From Verrucomicrobiota bacterium (GTDB taxonomy: Bacteria; Verrucomicrobiota; Verrucomicrobiia; Opitutales; Opitutaceae), in NCBI GenBank assembly GCA_003694825.1, contig RFJS01000090.1:1-5812 (forward strand): 5,812 nt of DNA, given 5' to 3'. A program made the position numbers and the translations under genes. Of the stretch, positions 1-5,812 are shown in pieces. The notes under the pieces were generated by a model that saw only the letters and a list, made by a program, of their open reading frames with translations, was not told where the DNA came from and made no database searches. Position 1 is the first letter of the stretch; every line of letters starts with the position of its first letter.

Positions 1-9
1 CCCCCCGGC

Positions 10-1155
10 TCACCCGCCGCGTGCCCGGTGTTTTTCGCGGAAGTGGCGGGGGGTGGTGCCGGTGGCGCGGCGGAAGACAACGGTGAGGTATTCGGGGTGG
101 GTGAAACCGGTCAGTTCGGCGATGCGGGCGACCGGGAGGTCGGTTGTGCCCAGGAGGGTTTTCACGTGCTCGAGCCGGGTCTTCTCGATCTGTTCCCGCG
201 GGGTGCAGCCGATCGAGCGCCGGAACCGCCGTTCCAGCGAGGTGCGGGCCATGGGCACGGCGCGCAGCACATCCGCCACGCCGATGCCTTCGGTCGCGTG
301 CCGGCGAATGTAGCGCAGCGCGGCCGCGACCTGGGGATCGTCCACGGCCACGACATCGGTTGACTGGCGGGTCACGACGCGCAGCGGCTCGATCTGCCGC
401 TGCTCCCGCGGCACGGCCTCGCCGTTCATCCACCGGGCGAGCAGCGCCGCCGCCTCGTAGCCGGCCCGGCGCGCGTCCGGCGCCACGCTCGAGAGCGGCG
501 GATCACACAGCTCGCAGAGCAGTTCGTCGTTGTGAATCCCGATTACCGCCACCTCGTCCGGCACACGCAGCCCGGCCTCGCGGCACGCCTCGAGCACCTG
601 CTGGCCGCGAATGTCATAGCAGGCGAGCACGCCGACCGGCCGCGGCAGCCCCCGCAACCACCGGGCCAGCGCCGCCAGTTCCGCATCCGGCTTGCGCCGG
701 AAATCTCGAAACACCGCACACCGGCACCCCGCCTCCCGCGCCCAGCGCGAGAAATAGTCACCGCGCAACTCCGCCCAGCGAAATTGCGGATCCCCGCAAA
801 AGGCAAAATGCCGCAGGCCCCGCTCCCACAGGTGCTCGAACGCCATGCGCGTCGCCGCTTCGCTGTCGGTCACGACCCTGGGAAACAGCGGCCCGTCCAG
901 CGCCGCGCTCACGTCGATCACCGGCAAGCCGCTCTCCGCCAGCGCCTCGGCGATCGACGCGTTCTCCACTCGCGCGATCACCCCGTCACCCCGCCATCCC
1001 CGCAGCCAGGCGGGCACGCCCGCGCCGCGCCCCTGCTCCATCAGCCGCACGGACCACGGCTCGTTGGCATGCATCCACGCACGCACGCCCTGCAACAGCT
1101 GGCGGGCATAGCTGTTGGACGTCTCGATCAGCAGGGCGACGCGTCGGCGCGGCAT
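10..1155 (-). CDS. XylR-type transcriptional regulator (LacI-like sensor domain + AraC-family HTH)
   Basis: Cytoplasmic DNA-binding regulator of 381 aa, close to the roughly 390 aa of E. coli XylR, which it resembles along its whole length. Residues about 5-265 form a periplasmic-binding-protein-like sensor: RRRVALLIETSNSYARQLLQGV at the N-terminus, GDGVIA at 56-61, VIGIHNDELL at 204-213 and LSSVAPDARRAGYEAA at 221-236 all match the XylR/LacI pattern. Residues about 272-376 are an AraC-type domain with two helix-turn-helix units (about 293-313 and 341-365), ending in the usual TPRHFRE. I chose the ATG at 1155 because family similarity begins there; an in-frame ATG at 1269 would add 38 unrelated residues and overlap the start of the divergent gene. 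No Shine-Dalgarno is visible. It is transcribed away from the catabolic operon, so it probably controls that operon and itself in response to a sugar or sugar acid. The ligand is unknown; no xylose genes are nearby, so I do not call it xylR. Family assignment is firm, function is inferred. Confidence 0.9.
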   Translation of the reverse strand: MPRRRVALLIETSNSYARQLLQGVRAWMHANEPWSVRLMEQGRGAGVPAWLRGWRGDGVIARVENASIAEALAESGLPVIDVSAALDGPLFPRVVTDSEAATRMAFEHLWERGLRHFAFCGDPQFRWAELRGDYFSRWAREAGCRCAVFRDFRRKPDAELAALARWLRGLPRPVGVLACYDIRGQQVLEACREAGLRVPDEVAVIGIHNDELLCELCDPPLSSVAPDARRAGYEAAALLARWMNGEAVPREQRQIEPLRVVTRQSTDVVAVDDPQVAAALRYIRRHATEGIGVADVLRAVPMARTSLERRFRRSIGCTPREQIEKTRLEHVKTLLGTTDLPVARIAELTGFTHPEYLTVVFRRATGTTPRHFREKHRARGG

Positions 1156-1171
1156 GGTCGGTTTTTCAGGC

Positions 1172-1182
1172 TGCGGTCCGCA
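1172..1182. promoter_or_regulatory. Small inverted repeat upstream of the regulator, possible operator
   Basis: TGCGG-T-CCGCA is a perfect 5-bp inverted repeat around a single base, 17 bp before the regulator start codon in the divergent intergenic region. It could be an operator or a 5'-leader structure of the regulator transcript. AraC-family proteins often bind direct repeats rather than palindromes, and short GC palindromes occur by chance in DNA this GC-rich, so support is weak. Confidence 0.2.
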
Positions 1183-1248
1183 CGGAGCGAGGCGACGCAA
1201 AATCTCAGGAAGTTTGTGGAATCCCTCATGGCCCGCCCCGGCGCGGCC

Positions 1249-1257
1249 TGATAAAAT
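1249..1257 (+). promoter_or_regulatory. Candidate extended -10 promoter element of the catabolic operon
   Basis: TGATAAAAT matches an extended -10 box (TGn followed by TAAAAT, one mismatch to TATAAT) and is one of the few AT-rich spots in the divergent intergenic region. No convincing -35 hexamer lies 16-18 bp upstream, as is common for activator-dependent or extended -10 promoters. The box ends only 10 bp before the ATG at 1268, so a transcript from it would have a leader of only a few bases or none. The alternative is that the true promoter lies elsewhere in 1156-1267. Confidence 0.35.
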
Positions 1258-1267
1258 CCGCCCGCAC

Positions 1268-2341
1268 ATGCCCCGGTTTCAGATCGCAACCCTCCCCGGC
1301 GACGGCATCGGCCCGGAAGTGATTGCCGCCACGCTCGACGTGCTCCACGCCGTCGCGGCCCGCCTCGCCGACGTGCAGTTCGCCTTCCAGGAATTTTCCG
1401 TCGGCGCCGGCGAATACCTCCGCTCGGGCGACCCGCTCCCGCCCGCCACGGTCGAGGCGTTCAAGCAATGCGACGCCATCCTCCTCGGCGCCATGGGCCT
1501 GCCCGATGTGCGCTGGCCCAACGGCGTGGAAATGACGCCGCAGATCGACATCCGCGAACAGCTCGACCTCTACAACGGCGTGCGGCCCATCCGCCTCTTC
1601 CACGAGACGCACACCCCGCTGAAGGGCTACGCCGCCGGCCAGATCGACTTCGTCATCGTCCGGGAAAACTGCGAGGGGCTCTTCTCCGAACGCCGCACGC
1701 CCCGTCCGACCGACCGCGACTTCGAGACCGATACGCTCCGCATCACCCGCCGGGGCGCCGAGCGCATCTGCCGCGCCGCCTTCGACCTGGCCCGCAAGCG
1801 CCGCCGCCATGTCACCCTCGTCGACAAGGCCAACGTCCTCCCCTCCATGGCCTTCTTCCGCTCGGTCTTCGACGCTGTCGCAACCGAGTATCCCGACGTC
1901 GAGACGAGCCGTGTCTACATCGACGCGATGGCCCTCTACCTCGTGCAGAAACCCGAGCGCTACGACGTCATCGTCACCGAAAACATGTTCGGCGACATCC
2001 TCTCCGACCTCGCTGCAGGGCTGGTCGGCGGCATGGGGCTCGCCCCCTCGGCCGACATCGGCGACGAATACGCCGTCTTCCAACCCTCCCACGGCAGCGC
2101 GCCGGACATCGCCGGCCGCGGCATCGCCAACCCCGTCGCCACCATCCTCTCCGCCGCCCTCATGCTCGACTGGCTCGACCATCCGGAGACCCGCCGCGGC
2201 GCGCGCCTCATCGAGGACACCGTCGCCCGCGTCCTCGCCGATCCCGCCAACCGCACCGCCGATCTCGGCGGCACGCTCGGCACCCGCGCCGTCACCGAGC
2301 GCATCGTCGCCGCCATCGAAGCCGCTCCTCCGGAGAGCTGA
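1268..2341 (+). CDS. Isocitrate/isopropylmalate dehydrogenase family protein (beta-decarboxylating 2-hydroxyacid dehydrogenase)
   Basis: A 357-aa cytosolic enzyme of the family that oxidises and decarboxylates 2-hydroxy acids (isopropylmalate, isocitrate, homoisocitrate, tartrate, D-malate), the usual length for the group. Visible landmarks are the N-terminal [10 protein letters not shown] (9-18), substrate-carboxylate arginines R96, R106 and R132, catalytic lysine K187 in VDKAN, metal-binding D219, D243 and D247 (the last two in FGDILSD), the family signature at about 239-263, and [15 protein letters not shown] (275-289), where D280 sits at the position that selects NAD+ over NADP+. Residue 139 is Phe (RENCEGLF) where the family normally has the catalytic Tyr. 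The residues that recognise the isopropyl group in IPMDH (E87, L90, L91 in Thermus numbering) correspond, without gaps, to M89, Q92 and I93, so leucine biosynthesis is unlikely; no other leu genes are present. The ATG at 1268 gives the canonical N-terminus; the frame is open further upstream but codes for nothing familiar. It is first gene of the operon. Family is certain, substrate unknown. Confidence 0.95.
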   Translation: MPRFQIATLPGDGIGPEVIAATLDVLHAVAARLADVQFAFQEFSVGAGEYLRSGDPLPPATVEAFKQCDAILLGAMGLPDVRWPNGVEMTPQIDIREQLDLYNGVRPIRLFHETHTPLKGYAAGQIDFVIVRENCEGLFSERRTPRPTDRDFETDTLRITRRGAERICRAAFDLARKRRRHVTLVDKANVLPSMAFFRSVFDAVATEYPDVETSRVYIDAMALYLVQKPERYDVIVTENMFGDILSDLAAGLVGGMGLAPSADIGDEYAVFQPSHGSAPDIAGRGIANPVATILSAALMLDWLDHPETRRGARLIEDTVARVLADPANRTADLGGTLGTRAVTERIVAAIEAAPPES

Positions 2342-2372
2342 CGCCCCGCCCCACCGCAAACCCGCGCCCCCC

Positions 2373-3050
2373 ATGGCCACACCCCGCCTCATCGACCTCA
2401 CTCTCCCGCTCGGCCCCGCTCTCCGCGGCGTGCAATTCGAAACAGCCCGCACCCTCGAAAAAGACGGCTGGAACGCCCGCACCCTCCATCTCTACTCCCA
2501 CGCGGGCACCCACATGGATGCCCAGACCCACTTCGGCGCCGGCCCGGAAACGATCGACCGCATCCCCCTCGAGCGCTGCCTCGGCCCCGCCCACGTCGCC
2601 CACCTCCCCGGCCTCGCGCCCCGCAGCCTGCTCACCCCGGAGCACCTCGGCGCGCTCGCAGAAACCTTCCCCCCCGGCGAATCCCTCCTGCTGCACACCG
2701 GCTGGAGCCGTCATGTATCCGACCCTTCACTCTATCGGGACGGATTGCCGCGCGTCGGCGAAGCGCTCGCGCGCTGGTGCGTCGCACACCGGGTAAAACT
2801 CCTCGGCGTCGAGCCGCCCTCCATCGCCGACGTCAACCATCTCCCCGAAGTCACCGCCATCCACCGCATCCTCCTCGAAGGCGGCGTCACCATCGTCGAA
2901 GGGCTCGCCAATCTCGACCGACTCACCGCGCCCCGCGTCCTCTTCGGCGCTTTTCCTCTGCCCATCGAGAGCGGCGACGGCTGCCCGTGCCGGGCCTTCG
3001 CCTTCGACGGCATCCCCGCCGGCCTCGACGCACCGGATCCGCCGGCCTGA
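2373..3050 (+). CDS. Cyclase family protein (kynurenine formamidase-like metal-dependent hydrolase)
   Basis: A 225-aa protein of the cyclase / KynB-type fold, whose members use divalent metal to hydrolyse amide or related bonds (for example N-formylkynurenine) or serve in polyketide and isatin metabolism. Residues 6-11 (LIDLTL) form the typical N-terminal strand. The hallmark H-x-G-T-H-x-D-x3-H is present as [11 protein letters not shown] at 43-53, giving metal ligands H43, H47 and D49 plus the active-site H53. H164 and E176, 12 residues apart, match the spacing of the KynB H160/E172 pair. Length is normal for the family (about 210-260 aa). No signal peptide is seen, so it should be cytosolic. 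It starts 31 bp after the dehydrogenase gene and ends 66 bp before the transporter, consistent with one operon. The leader is C-rich without a Shine-Dalgarno. No kynurenine pathway genes accompany it, so a role on a lactone, amide or dehydration intermediate of the imported compound is more likely; this is inference. Confidence 0.92.
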   Translation: MATPRLIDLTLPLGPALRGVQFETARTLEKDGWNARTLHLYSHAGTHMDAQTHFGAGPETIDRIPLERCLGPAHVAHLPGLAPRSLLTPEHLGALAETFPPGESLLLHTGWSRHVSDPSLYRDGLPRVGEALARWCVAHRVKLLGVEPPSIADVNHLPEVTAIHRILLEGGVTIVEGLANLDRLTAPRVLFGAFPLPIESGDGCPCRAFAFDGIPAGLDAPDPPA

Positions 3051-3116
3051 CCCCGCCCGTCCTTCCCCGCTCCTCACCCGAAAACCACCCGCTCACCTCA
3101 AGCCAACAACCCCATC

Positions 3117-4379
3117 ATGCCTCGCCGCTACCTCGTCGTTGTCGCCACCTTCCTTCTCTCTTTCCTCCTCTACGTCGACCGCGTTTGCATCTCCACCGCC
3201 AAGGGGCCGATCGTGAGCGATCTCGGCCTCACCGACAAACAGTTCGGCTGGATCCTCTCCGCCTTCGCCTTCGGATACGCCCTGCTGCAAACGCCCAGCG
3301 GCGCCCTCGCCGATCGCTACGGCGCCCGCCGCATCCTCGCTTCCGTCGTCGGCTTCTGGTCCCTTTTCACCGGCCTGACCGCCGCGGCGTGGAATTTCGT
3401 CTCCCTGCTCGTGGTTCGCTTCCTGTTCGGCGCGGGCGAGGCCGGCGCCTTTCCGGGCATGGCGCGCGCCGTCTATTCCTGGATCCCCGTTCGCGAGCGC
3501 GGCCTGGTCAAAGGCATCAACTTCTCCGCCTCACGCCTCGGCGCCGCCGCGACGATGCCGGTGCTGCCGTGGATGATCGCCACGCTCGGCTGGCACCTGA
3601 GCTTCGTCATCCTCATGTTCATCGGCCTCGCCTGGGCGGCGATCTGGTGGTTGTGGTTTCGCGATGAACCCGCCGAACACCCCGGCATCAGCAAAGAGGA
3701 ACTCGCCCACATCCTCGCCAACCGCCAGGATGCCGACAGCCGCGACACGCCGGTGCGGCCGCTTCCCTTCCGGCGCATGCTCGGCCACACCAACATGTGG
3801 CTCATGATGGGCCAGTATTTCGCCAGCAACTTCACGTTCTTCTTCACCCTCAGCTGGCTCTTCCCCTACGTGAAGCAGACCTACCATCTCGAATACACCC
3901 AGGCCGGCTTCTACACGATGTTCCCGCTCATCGGCGGCGCCGCCGGCAACATCGCCTCCGGCCTGCTCGTCGACGCCCTCTACCGCGCCGGCCACCACCG
4001 CATCTCCCGCCGGGTTCCCGCCATCCTCGGCTTCCTTCTCGCCGGCACCGGCCTCTACTTCAGCGTCGAGCAGACGGAAGTGTGGGGCGCGGTCATCTGG
4101 CTCACCATCGCCATCTTCGGCGCCGACATGACGCTCAGCCCGTCCTGGTCCTTCTGCATCGACATCGGAGGGCGCCATGCCGGCAAGGTCTCCGGCACGA
4201 TGAACAAGGCCGGCAACCTCGGCTCCGCCGTCGTCGCCATCGTCTTCCCCTACCTGCTCGCGTGGACCGGCGGACCGCGCGCCTTCTTCTACATCGGCGC
4301 CGCCCTCAACGTTCTCGCCATCATCCTCTGGCTCCTCGCCAACCCCGACCGCAAACTCCAGGAGGAACCTGCCGCATGA
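3117..4379 (+). CDS. MFS transporter, anion:cation symporter (ACS)-like
   Basis: Inner-membrane permease of 420 aa with about twelve hydrophobic segments (roughly 4-20, 43-60, 73-93, 95-115, 137-157, 161-181, 227-251, 263-287, 299-316, 322-345, 366-384, 388-408) and a hydrophilic central loop at 182-226. YVDRVCIS at 19-26 and RFLFGAGEAGAFPG at 101-114 are typical of the ACS family, which takes up hexuronates, glucarate, tartrate, phthalate and similar organic anions with protons or cations. The MFS loop motif is present as GALADRYGARR at 62-72. The first Met at 3117 is used because transmembrane helix 1 follows at once and is complete; the leader is purine-poor with no Shine-Dalgarno. The 3' end overlaps the oxidoreductase gene by ATGA, a sign of translational coupling. 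Its place in the operon makes it the likely importer of the pathway's substrate, probably a sugar acid or other carboxylate. Family is secure, substrate is not. Confidence 0.93.
   Translation: MPRRYLVVVATFLLSFLLYVDRVCISTAKGPIVSDLGLTDKQFGWILSAFAFGYALLQTPSGALADRYGARRILASVVGFWSLFTGLTAAAWNFVSLLVVRFLFGAGEAGAFPGMARAVYSWIPVRERGLVKGINFSASRLGAAATMPVLPWMIATLGWHLSFVILMFIGLAWAAIWWLWFRDEPAEHPGISKEELAHILANRQDADSRDTPVRPLPFRRMLGHTNMWLMMGQYFASNFTFFFTLSWLFPYVKQTYHLEYTQAGFYTMFPLIGGAAGNIASGLLVDALYRAGHHRISRRVPAILGFLLAGTGLYFSVEQTEVWGAVIWLTIAIFGADMTLSPSWSFCIDIGGRHAGKVSGTMNKAGNLGSAVVAIVFPYLLAWTGGPRAFFYIGAALNVLAIILWLLANPDRKLQEEPAA
4360..4365 (+). promoter_or_regulatory. Shine-Dalgarno site of the oxidoreductase gene
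   Basis: AGGAGG lies inside the end of the transporter gene, 10 bases before the ATG at 4376. It is the only strong Shine-Dalgarno seen in front of any gene in the window and fixes the start of the downstream gene in the 4-bp ATGA overlap. Confidence 0.8.
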
Positions 4380-5422
4380 CCACGCCATCCCGTCCGCTCC
4401 GCGGCGTCGCCGTCGGTGCCGGCTACTTCAGCCACTTCCAATACGACGCCTGGGCCCGGCTCCCCGGCGTCGAAATCACCGCCCTGTGCAACCGCAACCA
4501 GGAACGCGCCCGCGCGACCGCCGCCCGCCACGGCGTCCCCCGCGTCTACCGCTGGGAGGACCTCGACCGCATGCTCGACGAGGAAAAGCCCGACTTCATC
4601 GACATCATCACTCCGCCGGAGACGCACCTCGACATCGTCCGCCGTGCCGCCGCCCGCGGCATCGCCATCATCTGCCAGAAACCCCTCGCGCCCACCCTCG
4701 AGGAGGCCCGGACCGTCGTCGCCGCCGCCCGCGAAGCCGGCGTCCGCTTCCTCGTCCACGAGAACTGGCGCTGGCAGCCCTGGTATCGCGAAATCAAGCG
4801 CCAGCTCGAGGCCGGCACCCTCGGCGAACTCTTCTCCATCTCCGTGCGCATGCGCATGGGCGACGGCTGGCAGCCCGACGCCTACCTGGCCCGCCAGCCC
4901 TTCTTCCGCGAATACCCCCGCCTGCTCATCTACGAGACGGGTGTCCATTTCCTCGATACCTTTCGATTCCTCGGCGGTGAAATCGCCTCCATCTACGCCC
5001 GGCTCCAGAAGCGCAATCCCGACATCCGCGGCGAAGACGCCGGCCAGGTCGTCTGCGGCTTCCGCTCCGGCGCCACCGCCATCCTCGACGCCAGCCGCTA
5101 CAACGAAGCCGACACCGAAGACGCCCGCTACACCTTCGGCACGGTCCGGCTCGACGGCAGCCGCGGCCACCTCGAGCTCGACCTCGAGGGCAACCTCACC
5201 TTCAAGCCCCTCGGCGAGCCGTCCCGCCGCATCGACTACCCGCACGAACGCCGGGGCTTCGCTGGCGACTGCGTTTACTTCCTGCAGCGACACTTCGTCG
5301 AGTGCATGCGCGAGGGCAAACCCTTCGAAAGCACCGGCGAGGACTACCTTCGCACCGTCGCCCTCGTCGAAGCCTGCTACCAGTCCCACGCCAACGGCCA
5401 GGTCGTCACCGTGCAGGCGTGA
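4376..5422 (+). CDS. Gfo/Idh/MocA family NAD(P)-dependent oxidoreductase
   Basis: A 348-aa cytosolic oxidoreductase, the usual length for the family, which oxidises, reduces or epimerises hydroxyl groups on sugars, inositols and sugar acids. The N-terminal Rossmann domain (about 8-125) opens with GVAVGAGYFSH at 10-20, has ITPPETH at 78-84 and the catalytic lysine motif as CQKP at 100-103 (K102), with Gln replacing the more common Glu of EKP. The C-terminal alpha/beta domain contains HENWRWQPWY (128-137), LGEL (149-152) and YETGVHFLDTFRFLGGE (186-202), where H191 occupies the usual catalytic histidine position. No signal peptide or Tat motif is present, unlike many secreted members in related genomes. 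The start at 4376 overlaps the transporter stop and has a strong Shine-Dalgarno, so the two are probably co-translated. It is the last gene of the tightly packed operon. Specific substrate is not deducible; dehydrogenation of the imported compound or an early intermediate fits the context. Confidence 0.95.
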   Translation: MTTPSRPLRGVAVGAGYFSHFQYDAWARLPGVEITALCNRNQERARATAARHGVPRVYRWEDLDRMLDEEKPDFIDIITPPETHLDIVRRAAARGIAIICQKPLAPTLEEARTVVAAAREAGVRFLVHENWRWQPWYREIKRQLEAGTLGELFSISVRMRMGDGWQPDAYLARQPFFREYPRLLIYETGVHFLDTFRFLGGEIASIYARLQKRNPDIRGEDAGQVVCGFRSGATAILDASRYNEADTEDARYTFGTVRLDGSRGHLELDLEGNLTFKPLGEPSRRIDYPHERRGFAGDCVYFLQRHFVECMREGKPFESTGEDYLRTVALVEACYQSHANGQVVTVQA

Positions 5423-5449
5423 GCGTTTACCCCAACGATGCAGACGTCA

Positions 5450-5475
5450 GGTCACAGAGAGCACCGAGGAAAGAC
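5450..5475. repeat. Intergenic repeat-like segment (CACAGAG..CACCGAGG type)
   Basis: In the 201-bp gap after the oxidoreductase gene, GGTCACAGAGAGCACCGAGG followed by AAAGAC resembles the purine-rich 'cacagag / cacggagg' interspersed intergenic sequences I recall from many Verrucomicrobiota, Planctomycetota and other environmental genomes. Two imperfect units (CACAGAG at 5453-5459 and CACCGAGG at 5462-5469) are about 9 bases apart. Only one short copy lies in this window, so repetitiveness cannot be shown here. Confidence 0.35.
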
Positions 5476-5501
5476 AGCGGGCATCGAGTTGTTGTCTTGT
5501 C

Positions 5502-5523
5502 GGGCTCGACCAGGGTCGATCCC
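5502..5523 (+). terminator. Weak hairpin downstream of the operon, possible terminator
   Basis: GGG-C-TCGAC, a CAGG loop, then GTCGA-T-CCC can fold into a stem of 3+5 bp with one C/T mismatch. It lies about 80 bp past the oxidoreductase stop codon. There is no T-run on either side, so it is not a classic Rho-independent terminator; it may be a transcript 3'-end structure or chance. The remainder of 5423-5623 is pyrimidine-rich and G-poor, with no gene seen. Confidence 0.25.
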
Positions 5524-5597
5524 TGCAAGCTTCACACCTCATCCTTCACACGTCACGCCCCTCCACCTCCTGCCCACCCTTCGCTTCTTCCCTTCTT

Positions 5598-5620
5598 CGT
5601 CGTTCAACCCGCGTCGTTCA
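5598..5620 (+). repeat. Short direct repeat just before the VOC gene
   Basis: CGTCGTTCA occurs at 5598-5606 and again at 5612-5620, 14 bp apart, each followed by CCC-rich sequence; the second copy ends 3 bases before the ATG. It could be a binding site or a small leader duplication. It is too short to judge. Confidence 0.2.
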
Positions 5621-5623
5621 CCC

Positions 5624-5812
5624 ATGACATCCGCCGACCCATCCGCCAAAACTCCCTTCCCGCACCGCGGCCTCGACCATCTCGCCATCGCCGTCAACGA
5701 CACCGAGGAAGCGCTCAAACTCTGGCGCGACACCTTCGGGTTTCCCGTCCTCTACTCCGAGGTCGTCAACGACGGCACCATCCGCCTCACCCATCTCGAC
5801 CTCGGCAACACC
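5624..5812 (+). CDS. VOC (glyoxalase/bleomycin-resistance fold) family protein, N-terminal part, cut by window edge
   Basis: The first 63 codons of a gene that continues past the right edge. GLDHLAIAVND (16-26) is the classic first beta strand of a vicinal-oxygen-chelate module, with H19 as the expected first metal ligand, followed by helix EEALKLWRDTFGFPV (28-42) and the strand pair ending in LTHLDLGNT (55-63). The pattern EVV..G.I.L..L.LGNT recalls methylmalonyl-CoA epimerases and related glyoxalase-like proteins more than ring-cleaving dioxygenases, but the other metal ligands lie outside the window. The ATG at 5624 is the first in frame and leaves a short flexible lead of about 15 residues. 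No Shine-Dalgarno is present; the leader is polypyrimidine. The 201-bp gap leaves open whether it belongs to the upstream operon or begins a new unit. Fold is confident, function is not. Confidence 0.85.
   Translation, partial: MTSADPSAKTPFPHRGLDHLAIAVNDTEEALKLWRDTFGFPVLYSEVVNDGTIRLTHLDLGNT

Noticed and set aside
1115..1267. N-terminal extension of the dehydrogenase to 1115
   Set aside because: Similarity to the family starts at [15 protein letters not shown]; the extension lies over the divergent regulator's 5' end.
1156..1269. N-terminal extension of the regulator to an ATG at 1269
   Set aside because: The extra 38 residues match nothing in XylR proteins, would overlap the divergent gene's start and would consume the whole promoter region.
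144..1322. Plus-strand 392-codon frame opposite the regulator
   Set aside because: Arg/Pro/Ala-rich shadow of the regulator, which has clear full-length similarity to XylR on the minus strand.
1226..2482. Long minus-strand open frame (418 codons) opposite the dehydrogenase gene
   Set aside because: Its translation is low-complexity, rich in Gly, Ala, Glu and Asp with no recognisable motif. It is the expected antisense shadow of a GC-rich gene with C/G at third positions.
1468..2796. Plus-strand open frame of 442 codons spanning the dehydrogenase and cyclase genes
   Set aside because: The product is Arg/Pro/His-rich without domains and overlaps two genes with complete active-site motifs in other frames.
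4289..5389. Minus-strand 366-codon frame opposite the oxidoreductase
   Set aside because: Low-complexity acidic and Gly-rich translation with no family resemblance; antisense of a real gene.
1..5812. Mobile element, CRISPR, tRNA or rRNA
   Set aside because: I saw no transposase, integrase, terminal repeats, regularly spaced repeats or tRNA-like folds; the window is ordinary metabolic coding sequence.

Overview
The window is GC-rich, with strong G/C bias at third codon positions, densely coding, and has no RNA genes, insertion sequences or CRISPR. Codon bias, gene content (a XylR-type regulator next to an anion-transport MFS and a Gfo/Idh/MocA oxidoreductase) and mostly Shine-Dalgarno-free, C-rich, G-poor gene leaders suggest a Verrucomicrobiota member, perhaps of the Opitutaceae. 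This is an impression from gene style, not proof.

Layout. The left part (10-1155, minus strand) is a regulator with a sugar-binding-protein-like sensor domain and a C-terminal AraC-type DNA-binding domain, the architecture of E. coli XylR. A 112-bp divergent intergenic region follows, with a possible extended -10 box and a small inverted repeat. To its right, four genes run in one direction: a beta-decarboxylating dehydrogenase of the isocitrate/isopropylmalate family (1268-2341), a metal-dependent cyclase/kynurenine-formamidase-fold hydrolase (2373-3050), a 12-helix MFS transporter of the anion:cation symporter type (3117-4379) and a Gfo/Idh/MocA oxidoreductase (4376-5422, overlapping the transporter by 4 bp). 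After a 201-bp gap holding a repeat-like segment and a weak hairpin, a VOC/glyoxalase-fold gene (5624 onward) starts and runs off the right edge.

How they fit together (inference). The divergent regulator probably senses a small sugar or sugar-derived ligand and controls the rightward operon. The transporter would import an organic anion such as a sugar acid. Gfo/Idh/MocA would oxidise or epimerise a hydroxyl of the polyol or sugar acid, the cyclase-fold enzyme would hydrolyse an amide- or lactone-like bond, and the dehydrogenase would oxidatively decarboxylate a 2-hydroxy acid with a neighbouring carboxylate. No xylose, leucine or tryptophan pathway gene is present, so the usual labels for these families probably mislead. 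The substrate cannot be read from the sequence. The most notable detail is a phenylalanine (residue 139 of the dehydrogenase) where the catalytic tyrosine of this superfamily normally sits.
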